A stretch of 64,000 nt of DNA from Streptomyces sp. AC1-42W (lineage in GTDB: Bacteria; Actinomycetota; Actinomycetes; Streptomycetales; Streptomycetaceae), in NCBI RefSeq assembly GCF_003248355.1, contig NZ_QKWY01000001.1, forward strand, positions 1,198,001-1,262,000, read 5' to 3'. Under the pieces are notes generated by a model. That model was not told the DNA's origin and made no database searches. It saw only the letters and a program-made list of their open reading frames with translations. A program made the translations under genes and the position numbers. Shown here in pieces: positions 45,196 to 52,894 of this stretch; positions within the stretch are counted from its first letter, which is position 1, and the number at the start of each line of letters is the position of its first letter.

Positions 45196-47508
45196 CTATC
45201 GCCAGAGGGCGGGCCGGTGCTCGGGGTGGGCTGCGTAGATGTACTTCATCGCGGTCTCGGCGGCGATGCCGAAGACGCGCATGAGGTGGACGGGGTCGGC
45301 GGTCTGGCGGGCCTCGTCGAGGATGCGGTCCTGGCGGAGCTTGGACAGAGTCAGGCCGAGCGGCCGGAAGATGTCGTTCATGACCATGGTGGAGACGGGC
45401 GGGAGCCTGTCGTCGGCCGCGGTCTGCTGGCTGACCAGCAGGTAGGGGTTGGCCGTCAGGGGCCACCGCTGGTGGCGGTCGCGGAGCCAGTCGCTCGCGA
45501 GGATGTGGGTGAGTTCGTCGAGGTAGACGGTGTGCCGTAGATCCCGCCGGACCGTCAGACGGCCGCGGGCGATGTCGAGATCGGCCAGGAGGAGGCAGCG
45601 GGTCTCACGTCGGCCGAGCCCGTGGATGGCGACGAGCGCGACGACGAGCTTGGCCATCGGTGTGCCGGCTCGGTCGATCAGGCCGTGGAGCCGGTCGGTG
45701 GGGATGGGGACGGGCAGGCGTTCGGAGGTGGACAGCGAGGTCCCGCGGGTGGGGTCGCGGAAGATCAGCCGTTCCTGCTTGAGGGCCTGGAAGAGGCTGC
45801 GCAGTGCGCTGAGGAGATCCCGGCCCGTCGGGCCGGGCCGCTGGGTGAGGGCGTCCCGGATGTCGTCCTTGGTGACCTCGCGCAGGCTGGTGACGCGGTC
45901 AGCCCAAGCGGTCAGGACCGGGTGGAGGTAGCCGAGGTACTTGCGGATCGTCTCGAACGGCATCGCGGGGTGTTCGCGGCGGCCTTCGCCGCGCAGGACA
46001 AGGACCCAGCTGCGGAGTTCGTCCGCGATGTCCTCGGGGAAGGTCTGGATGCGCTGTTCGATGGCCCGCTGGTGGATGTCGACCTGGCGGGCGGGGTCGG
46101 GGACGACCAGGCCGCGGCGGGTGAGGAACTGCAGGATTCGTCGTGCGCTGGTGCCGGGCCGGTCGGCGGGCAGCGACCGGTTGTCGGCCTCGTGGATGGG
46201 GGCGTCGGCGCCGAGGCGGGCCAGCAGGATGCGCAGGCTGCGGGCTGCGAGACGCCGCACCTGTTCGTCCCAGCCCTGCTGCTTCGCGTGGTGCCGGAAG
46301 TCGTCGAGCAGAGCCTCGGCGGCGGGGGTGAGGGAAGGCAGGCGGTCCAGCTCGCCGACGGTGATGCAGGTCCAGTCGCGTCGGGCGTCGAACAGCGTGG
46401 TCTGGGCCGGGTTCACCAGGTGCGGCGATGTCGGTGGTGCGGGCGGGCGCGCGGCGGCGGCTCGTTGCCGGGCCTTGTGGTGCGGTGCGTCGTAGCCGAG
46501 GGCCCCGGGGCGGATCGCGAGCCTGGGTGCGAGGTCGCCGCCGAACCACAGTTGGGTCCATGTCTCTTTTCGTGCGTCGGGGCCGTGCTGGTCGATGTGG
46601 AGGCAGCAGGCCCGGCAGATGCCGTTCCGTAGCGGGACGCTTCGGCGTCCGCAGCGACCGCAGTCGCCGACCGGGTGCCTGCCTGGCCACGTGCTCCAGT
46701 TGCTGCAGCCCGAGCAGACGGAGCGGAAGCCCCAGCAGTCGCAGTGTCGGCAGCTGCGGTGCGGCTTGGGCGGGATGGCGGGCCGACGGCGAAGGCGGGG
46801 GCGGAGAAGACCGGCCTCGCGCAGGATGTCGGCGACCGCGTTCTGACTGCGGGGCAGATCGTCGAGGACTTCCTCGGCGACCAGGTCCTCGCCGTCGGCG
46901 TCCCGGACGGCCAGCGCCAGCCGGATCATCCAGCAGGCCGCCCGCCACCACATCTTGCTGAAGCTCTGCTCGGTGGCCTGGGCGATGGCGATGGCCTGGA
47001 GGCGGTCGTAGCCGGCGAGGTCCCGGTCGCGGATGCGCCGGACGTGCTCCTGGGCGAGCTGTCGGCGCGGGCGGAACAGGAGGAGCTGGCCGCGTACGGC
47101 CGGTGGACACACGCGCGGGTCGTCGCTCGGCTCGGCCGACGCGATCCGCTGACGGTCCAGCCAGGACCGCGGCCGGCTCGCGTCGCGCGGCCGCCCCTTC
47201 AGCGGGCGGTCGATCGGCTGCGACCTCGGCAGACGGACGCCGGGCAGGATCAGCGCGAGCTGGCACGGCCGCCCGACGACAGGGTCGGCGATCCATCCGG
47301 CGTCGAAAGTCCGGATGGCCTGCAGACACAGACGGCACAGCCCGTCGGTGTTGAGGTGGCCGGTGTGCCCGCAGCGGCGACAGGGTGCCTGCTCGGGATG
47401 CAGATGCCGCCAGGACGAGCAGGCGACGCAGTCGGCGTACTGCGGTTTCTCGCCCCAGCCCAGGCAGACCCGGCACTGCCCGACGGGCCATGTCTTCCGT
47501 CGCGCCAC
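45196..47508 (-). CDS. Large zinc-ribbon tyrosine recombinase-like protein
   Basis: 770 residues. The first 330 carry four Cys-pair ribbons (CRVC...CVAC, CRRC...CRLC, CRHC...CSGC, CGRC...CRAC), probably DNA-binding. The C-terminal 360 residues have a tyrosine-recombinase layout: SAM-like helices (TIRKYLGYLHPVLTAWADRV), an Arg box HGLGRRETRCLLLADLD and a final Tyr in AMKYIYAAHP. The HxxR box is degenerate (SKLRQDR, His lost) and the second His position is Phe (RVFGI). It may be a partner or accessory subunit, not an active strand-cutting enzyme. It starts 4 bp after the HTH gene. Confidence 0.75.
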   Translation of the reverse strand: MARRKTWPVGQCRVCLGWGEKPQYADCVACSSWRHLHPEQAPCRRCGHTGHLNTDGLCRLCLQAIRTFDAGWIADPVVGRPCQLALILPGVRLPRSQPIDRPLKGRPRDASRPRSWLDRQRIASAEPSDDPRVCPPAVRGQLLLFRPRRQLAQEHVRRIRDRDLAGYDRLQAIAIAQATEQSFSKMWWRAACWMIRLALAVRDADGEDLVAEEVLDDLPRSQNAVADILREAGLLRPRLRRRPAIPPKPHRSCRHCDCWGFRSVCSGCSNWSTWPGRHPVGDCGRCGRRSVPLRNGICRACCLHIDQHGPDARKETWTQLWFGGDLAPRLAIRPGALGYDAPHHKARQRAAAARPPAPPTSPHLVNPAQTTLFDARRDWTCITVGELDRLPSLTPAAEALLDDFRHHAKQQGWDEQVRRLAARSLRILLARLGADAPIHEADNRSLPADRPGTSARRILQFLTRRGLVVPDPARQVDIHQRAIEQRIQTFPEDIADELRSWVLVLRGEGRREHPAMPFETIRKYLGYLHPVLTAWADRVTSLREVTKDDIRDALTQRPGPTGRDLLSALRSLFQALKQERLIFRDPTRGTSLSTSERLPVPIPTDRLHGLIDRAGTPMAKLVVALVAIHGLGRRETRCLLLADLDIARGRLTVRRDLRHTVYLDELTHILASDWLRDRHQRWPLTANPYLLVSQQTAADDRLPPVSTMVMNDIFRPLGLTLSKLRQDRILDEARQTADPVHLMRVFGIAAETAMKYIYAAHPEHRPALWR

Positions 47509-47512
47509 GGCG

Positions 47513-47860
47513 TCAGTTCGGCGGCAGCGACCGGCGTGAGCGGCCCTGGCCCTTGCGTGGGACCGGTCGGACCGGCCGGTCCGCTCCGTCCTCGGCCCCC
47601 ACCGCCCGCTTGCCGGCCTCCCGCCCTCCTCCGTCGGCGGCGGCCAGCGGCTCGGCCTCCAGCAGATCGGCGACCGTACAGTTCAGCGCGGCGCACATCT
47701 TGTCCAGGTCGTCCAGCCTCACCGAGATCGGCTTGCCGCCCCACAGAGCGGCGACCTTGCTCAACGACGGGTTGAAGCCGACCTGCTGGAACGCGGCCAG
47801 CAGATTGCTCGGCCGCCAGATGTCACGCTTGGCCGCTGCCCAGCGCAGATTCCACTTCAC
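47513..47860 (-). CDS. Small XRE-type helix-turn-helix protein of the recombinase module
   Basis: 115 residues. NLLAAFQQVGFNPSLSKVAALWGGKPISVRLDDLDKMCAALNCTVADLLE follows the XRE/C1 helix-turn-helix pattern of the HTH_26 kind. A basic, disordered C-terminus (PVRPVPRKGQGRSRRS) follows. It overlaps the upstream recombinase gene (ATGA) and is followed 4 bp later by the zinc recombinase-like gene, so the three are one translational unit. It compares in position and size with TnpC of Tn554 or GintD of GInt islands (family comparison from memory). Confidence 0.78.
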   Translation of the reverse strand: MKWNLRWAAAKRDIWRPSNLLAAFQQVGFNPSLSKVAALWGGKPISVRLDDLDKMCAALNCTVADLLEAEPLAAADGGGREAGKRAVGAEDGADRPVRPVPRKGQGRSRRSLPPN

Positions 47861-49110
47861 CGCAGATTCCCCTTGTCCATCACCAGTCGCTGCACGGCCC
47901 GCCCGGAAGCGGCCAGGCTCGCCACCTCAGGATCCGCATGGGCGGTCGCGAGGTACGAAACCGTGGTCGTGGGCCGGTCGTGACCGAGCATTTTCTGCAC
48001 CTCCCACAGCGACATCCCGCGCTCATAGTTGTGGGTCGCGCAAGCGTGTCTTAGCAGGTGGGGATGCAGATGAGTGACCGGGCCGGTGAGGAATCGCTGC
48101 CCGGCCGTCTTCAGCGCCTTCCGGAAGGTCGACGGCGTCACCGCGATCCCCGGCGTCGGCACGTTCAGCGCCGCGACCGCCGGCGGCAGGCGCTCGGAAG
48201 GGAACAACGGCGCCCTCGGGTCCTCCGGGTCGTCGCTGAACTCGCCCTGGACCTCCTCGATCCACCGCCACAGCAGGTCCCGGCCCTCCTGGAACAGGTA
48301 AGCCTCCCGCTGCCGGGGGCCTGAACCGTGGGCGCCCTTGCCGTTGACCAGGAAGCGGCCCCACTGCCCGGACTCCCAGTGCACGTCTCCGATGCACACG
48401 CCGCACAGCTCGGCGGCCCGCACGCCGGAGATGTAGGTGAGCTTGCCCATCACGTAGTCGCGGCGGGCGATGACGGGCTTGCGCGCGTCCTCCAACGAGT
48501 CGCGCCAACTGGCGAAGAACTCCCGGGTGGCCCGCTGCGACGGCGGCACCCGCAGCCCGAAGTCCCCGCGGTGCTTCGGCCGGTTGAACGGGTCGATGGG
48601 CGACTCGACAGCGGCCCCGAACCGACGGGCGATCTCTCCGGCATAGCGCTGTTCGAGGAACGCGAAGTAGTGGTCGATCTGGTTCATCTTCTGCCGGACC
48701 GTGGAGCGGCCGCGCTTGCCCGGCCCGGCGAAATACCGGTCGACCTGCCGCGGGTTGAGCTGCCACGGCACTAGCCCGTAGTGCTGGCAGATCTCGATGA
48801 CCGGCTTGACTAGCCGGTCCAGCGTCGTCACCGCCAGCCCGGCCGCGTCCCGGGCCCACTGGTACTCAGCGACGGTGTCCAGGAAGAAGGACTCCTCATC
48901 CCCGTCAGTGAGCGCGGCCGACTGACGCCGCTGCAGCGTGACGACGTCCGCCAGGCCCGGCTCCAGCACCGGCACCTCGGCGGGGACTTCACCGTCGCCG
49001 GCCGGGGCGGGGCGTACGACGGACAGCAGGCGTGTCCTGGAATCCACCACAGCATGGCAGATTACACGAATCTCTCCAGGGATCTTGTAGGCACTCGCAG
49101 AATCCTGCAC
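47857..49110 (-). CDS. Tyrosine recombinase/integrase of the module
   Basis: 417 residues. The catalytic set is complete: Arg231 in ISGVRAAELCG, Lys near 258 in VNGKGA, His351 and Arg354 in HPHLLRHACATH, His377 in MLGHDRP and the nucleophile Tyr386 in TVSYLATA. An N-terminal SAM-like core-binding domain spans about 75-155. GTG 49110 is the first gene of the leftward operon and starts 91 bp from the module's right edge. It is the likely strand-exchange enzyme that moved the module into tnpA. Confidence 0.9.
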   Translation of the reverse strand: MQDSASAYKIPGEIRVICHAVVDSRTRLLSVVRPAPAGDGEVPAEVPVLEPGLADVVTLQRRQSAALTDGDEESFFLDTVAEYQWARDAAGLAVTTLDRLVKPVIEICQHYGLVPWQLNPRQVDRYFAGPGKRGRSTVRQKMNQIDHYFAFLEQRYAGEIARRFGAAVESPIDPFNRPKHRGDFGLRVPPSQRATREFFASWRDSLEDARKPVIARRDYVMGKLTYISGVRAAELCGVCIGDVHWESGQWGRFLVNGKGAHGSGPRQREAYLFQEGRDLLWRWIEEVQGEFSDDPEDPRAPLFPSERLPPAVAALNVPTPGIAVTPSTFRKALKTAGQRFLTGPVTHLHPHLLRHACATHNYERGMSLWEVQKMLGHDRPTTTVSYLATAHADPEVASLAASGRAVQRLVMDKGNLR

Positions 49111-49201
49111 AGCTCGGGATGCGGGGCCAGGCGTCCGCTGAGCTGCTGAGATGCGGCTACGCGGCGAGGGAGAACTCCGGGGAACCCGCTCCTACTCCAG
49201 T

Positions 49202-49484
49202 TCGGTATCGCTGGTGCCACTCCGTCATGAAGTTGGACGACCATGCGCCGAACTTGCGGCTGTCGGAGGCGCAGGCGGTCCCGGTGCCCCACCACATTTC
49301 GTCGCGGGCCGCGAAGGTGGCGTTGACCAGCTTGACCAGTGCGGCGCGCATGTTGGCCCGGTTCACGAACAGGTGCCGCACCCGGCGAAGCGTCGCCTCG
49401 GACTCGCCGTGCTTGCCCGTCACCGCGACACGCTTGATGCCCATATTGGTGCCCAGCCCGAAGAGGACCAAAAGCAGCCTTCTG
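49202..49484 (-). pseudogene. tnpA: Tn3-family transposase, middle fragment
   Basis: About 95 residues (LLLVLFGLGTNMGIKRVAVTG to NFMTEWHQRYR) of the Tn3 transposase just before its catalytic end. CASDSRKFG provides the conserved Asp block. It lies in another frame from the N-terminal fragment. From memory of full-length homologues, roughly 400 residues between GTVRKVI and this block are deleted. The left edge is the module junction. Confidence 0.88.
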
Positions 49485-50525
49485 CTAGATCACCTTGCGG
49501 ACCGTGCCCGAGGGCTCGGACAAAGCAGCCTCGGCGACCCGCAGCATCATCGCCTCCTTGCCCCGCACCTTCTTCAGCTCGCCCGTCAGCTCCTTGTCGA
49601 CCTTCTTCTCCGCCCTGGTGTTGATCTTCAGCACCAGCTGGATGAACAGCTCCACCAGCGAGTCGGTGATCTCCGTGTGCCGCACGTGGCACAGCGCGGC
49701 CAGCAGCGTCAGGCGCATCGGCGGCTTCATCCGCTCCAGGTTCGCCGGGTACTCCTTCGATGTCCGCGCCCGCCAGGCGTCCACCTGCTTCTCCGACACG
49801 TCCACGAACAGGTCCGTCGGCAACTCCAGTCTCCGTACCCGCTGGAGCTTGTCCACCTCCTCGAACAAGCTCTCCAGCCCTGGCGCCCCCGGGTCCGCCT
49901 TGAGCTCGGTGAAGAACGAGCGCCCGCCACCTGTTGTTGCCTGGTCCCCGGCCGGTTCCGCGCCCTCCTCGCCGCCCGCGACCAGATCCTCCAGCCGCGA
50001 ACGCGTCGCGTGGGACAACCGGTCCACGGTGTTGCGGCAGAACTGCGCGTCGAAGTCCTTAACCGCCTTGCCCACCAGACGGCCGACCTGACCCGGCGCC
50101 GGCGGCTCGATGTGGTCATTGCGGCAGCGGGCTACGACCGCCTCCGCCAGCCGCTCGCGGGACATTTCCACCCCGCACAGCTCCGCCGTCAGCCACTCGG
50201 CCAGCTTCTCCTGGTCCTCCTCCGTGTTCGCCCGGAAGCCGAAGGCGTCACGGATCTCCGTTCGGTGACGGGTGGCCGCCCGGCCCCGCCAGTCGTATCC
50301 CGCCCACTCCTGCGCCGGCACCTTCACCTGCTGGGCCACGTACCCCACCGCAGCGGCCGGGACTTCCCCGTCGGTCTCCGGGAAGCGGGCCTCAACCTCG
50401 AAGAACTTCAGCAGCATCGCGAAGCCCAGTCTGTTCGCCCCGGACTTGTTCCGCAGCCGCTTCATGTCGTCTTCGAGCAGTGTCCAGACCTCAATGAGCT
50501 CTCCCGGTTCCCAGTCCTGACGCAC
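49485..50525 (-). pseudogene. tnpA: Tn3-family transposase, N-terminal fragment
   Basis: 346 residues from GTG 50525. It starts MRQDWEPGELIEVWTLLEDD and continues with KSGANRLGFAMLLKFFEVEARFP, the DUF4158 N-terminal domain of Tn3 transposases that binds the inverted repeat. It ends at a stop (49485-49487) created by the internal deletion. It could still make a DNA-binding fragment acting as a transposition inhibitor (inference). Confidence 0.9.
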
Positions 50526-50618
50526 CCTTTGCCCCTTCGCCCAGCCAGTTGGATCACCGCATCGTGGCGACCCGTCAGTAGAAGCGGAATGAGCGAATCC
50601 AAACAGACGCCGGATGGT

Positions 50619-50666
50619 TACTCAGCATTACCTGTCGGGTGGCCGTAGCTATACGAGAACTGGGCC
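50619..50666 (-). repeat. Right terminal inverted repeat of the Tn3-family element
   Basis: Mirror of the left end; the outermost 25 bp are identical. It is followed at once by the GAAGC duplication (50667-50671) and the alaS 3' half. Confidence 0.93.
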
Positions 50667-50671
50667 GAAGC

Positions 50672-52004
50672 CCTGCGCAAGATGGACGCCTACCGCGAGC
50701 TGGCCTCCCGCCTGCCCCGCACCGAGTTCCTCGGCTACGAGCACTTGGACGCCGAGGCCACCGTCACCGGCCTCATCTCCGGCGGCACTGTCGTCACCAC
50801 CGCCGGGCAGGGAACCGAGGTCGAGCTCGTACTGGACCGTTCGCCGTTCTACGCCGAGGCCGGCGGCCAGATCGGCGACACCGGCACCCTGACCATGGGC
50901 GACGGCACCCGCCTGCAGATCACCGACACCCGCTACGGCCTGGAAGGCTTCCGCGTTCACACCGCCAGCGTGCTTGCAGGCGAACTCCGCACCGGCGCCG
51001 TCGGCGAAGCCGCCGTGGACGCCGAACGCCGGGCCGGCCTGATGCGGTCGCACTCGGCCACCCACATCCTGCACGCCGTCGTCAGGGCCACCCTCGGCGA
51101 GCACGCCCGCCAGCAGGGCTCCCTCGTCGAGCCCGACCGGCTCCGCTTCGACTTCGCCCACTTCACCGCCCTCACCCCCGACCAGCTCCACCAGATTGAG
51201 CAGGCCGTCAACGGCCACGTCCTCGACGACCCGAACGCGCGGGCCTGGTACGCCGACCGTGCCGAAGCCGAGGCCGCCGGCGCCATTGCCCTGTTCGGAG
51301 AGAAGTACGGCGACACCGTCCGCATCGTCGACATCGGCGACTTCTCCCGCGAGCTCTGCGGCGGCACCCACGTCGCCCACGGCTCGCAGGTCGGCGCCTT
51401 CCGCCTCCTGTCCGAATCCTCGATCGGCTCCAGCCTCCGCCGCGTCGAAGCCCTCACCGGCCACGGCACCCTGTGCCACCAGGACACCGAACGCCGCCTG
51501 CTGAACGAACTCGCCGGCCTCCTCGGTACCCGCCCCGCCGACGCCCCCAGGGCCTTGAACAAGCGGCTGGAAGCTCTCGCCGCTGCCCAGGCCGAGCTGG
51601 GACAACTTCGGGTCGCCGAACTGCGTTCCCAGGCCGTACGGCTCGCCGGCACAGCGCTTCCGGCCGGCGGCGGGCAACTCGTCGCCCAGGGGGTCACCGG
51701 CGTCACGCCGGGCGAGCTGCGGCAGCTGGTCTCCGAAACCCTGGCCCAGCTGCCCTTCGGGCCCGCAGTCGTAGTCCTGGCCCTGGAGCACTCCGGCAAG
51801 GCCCTGCTCGTCGCTGCCATCACACCTCACCTGCTCGGCCGCGGTATCCAGGCCGCCCAGGTCATCGCCCGCGCCGCGAAGGCGGTCGGCGGCGGAGGCG
51901 GCGGCACCGGAGCCCTCGCCAGCGCGGGCGGTCGCTGTCCCGAACACCTCGATCAGGCCCTTACCACCGCAAGCGAGGACGCCACCGCTCTCCTGCTAGG
52001 GTGA
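50672..52004 (+). pseudogene. alaS: Alanyl-tRNA synthetase, 3' half
   Basis: The remainder of AlaRS after the transposon: LRKMDAYRELASRL, then the editing domain (SPFYAEAGGQIGDTG; zinc ligands in HSATHILHAVVR and CGGTHVAHGSQVGAF) and the C-terminal dimerisation domain ending in GGGGGGTGALA. Editing residues are intact. The half could be translated alone only from an internal start such as ATG 50682, giving a free editing protein resembling AlaX (speculative). The stop overlaps the broken NUDIX gene. Confidence 0.93.
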
Positions 52005-52239
52005 CGGACGCCCTGGTCTGTCGCGTGTACCGGCAGGTGGCGGAGCTCCCGGTCCGGCTCAACCGGGCGCGCCGGGAACCGCGCGAGGAACTGGGGCTCG
52101 ATCTGCGCTGGGGGCGCCGCTGGTCGTGGACTGGGTGCCGCCCCACAGGCCGTGGGACGACCAGCTTTTGTTCGTCTTCGACGGCGGAGTTCTGGATGAG
52201 GCCGTGGCCGGTGCCCTGCGCCCGCACGACGACGAATAA
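52001..52239 (+). pseudogene. NUDIX hydrolase remnant
   Basis: GTG 52001 overlaps the alaS stop (GTGA). The frame gives REPREELGLDLRWGR, the end of a NUDIX box (REXXEELGL), then loses sense. The +1-shifted frame reads LVVDWVPPHRPWDDQLLFVFDGG to a TAA at 52237-52239, a typical NUDIX C-terminus. A frameshift near 52115-52120 and a missing first half of the NUDIX box mark it as decayed. Confidence 0.7.
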
Positions 52240-52471
52240 GATCGCACGTGCGGTCGAATTTCGGACGCTGCTCCGGCGTGGGGCAGCGGGCGCAGCACGG
52301 TTCGAAAACAGATGTATCTCTCATCATGAACAACGGCTCCCGGCGGGTTCGAAGCGTCCCGGCGTGCGCTACATTCATGGACCGGGTGCACTGTGGTAGG
52401 GGGCGCGTGGACAGGGTGGGGGCCCGTCCGGCGCGACGTACGACCGGTCAGTTGCACGCACCCGTTCCTGA

Positions 52472-52894
52472 GTGGGGGAAGTGCGTACAACAGTGGAAAC
52501 TTGGCGTGAAGGTGCCCGTGCGGGGCACACACACGAGCCGAACGAAGTCACCATCCAGCTGGACGGAATCGGACGGCAGCTCTCCGAGCTGCTGCCGGAA
52601 CCCACCGCTCCGGAAGGCTCCGACGGCCCCGTCTTCGTGGACGAGAGCGGCCGGCGCGGCAAGACGCTGAGACGTTTCGGCTGGGTCCTGGCCGCGGTCT
52701 GCGTCTGTTACGCGGTGACCCTCGTCGTGGCCGTGCTCGGCGGCAACTCCAGCGCCCCCTTCCTCCCGCTCTCCGGGCAGGAGCAGCAGCAGGAGACGAC
52801 GACCCCCGCCGGTGACGACGGCCCCGCGCCGGTGTCCCCGGACCCCGGCGGCGATCCCACAGACCCCGCGCAAGGACAAGAAGGCGTCGAGTAG
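52472..52894 (+). CDS. Small membrane-anchored protein preceding the polysaccharide synthase
   Basis: 140 residues from GTG 52472 (137 from GTG 52481). Residues 20-65 are hydrophilic with an acidic, amphipathic stretch. One helix (WVLAAVCVCYAVTLVVAVLG, about 70-90) anchors it, and a Pro/Gln/Asp-rich outside tail follows. The stop codon abuts the ATG of the synthase gene, so it is an operon partner and possibly an accessory subunit. No family recognised. Confidence 0.75.
   Translation: MGEVRTTVETWREGARAGHTHEPNEVTIQLDGIGRQLSELLPEPTAPEGSDGPVFVDESGRRGKTLRRFGWVLAAVCVCYAVTLVVAVLGGNSSAPFLPLSGQEQQQETTTPAGDDGPAPVSPDPGGDPTDPAQGQEGVE

Larger units (their letters stand above)
43894..49201. mobile_element. 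Recombinase/HTH/zinc-recombinase/PIN-like module inserted into tnpA
   Basis: 5308 bp separate two transposase fragments whose frames meet exactly (RYR then GPGVM) when the block is removed. Neither flanking target duplication nor perfect inverted ends are seen, as in Tn554- and RIT/GInt-type tyrosine-recombinase elements. Near both ends there is a weak inverted similarity (AGCGCGCGGGTTCGCGG against GGAGCGGGTTCCCCGG). Four leftward genes fill it, three tightly packed. Confidence 0.82.
39152..50666. mobile_element. Tn3-family transposon inserted in alaS (11,515 bp, with two nested insertions)
   Basis: Both ends carry a 48-bp terminal inverted repeat: 39152-39199 and 50619-50666, the first 25 bp identical and 5 mismatches in the rest. 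The flanks are the direct repeat GAAGC (39147-39151 and 50667-50671), the 5-bp duplication made by Tn3-family transposases. Inside are a serine resolvase at the left end, a decayed Tn3 transposase read from the right end, a passenger pair (41712-42694), an IS701-type insertion and a recombinase module. TnpA is broken, so the element now needs a transposase in trans. Confidence 0.93.

Noticed and set aside
34370..52470. Integrative element using the ssrA 3' end as attachment site
   Set aside because: I found no second copy of the GGTTCGATTCCCGCC region downstream and no integrase next to ssrA.
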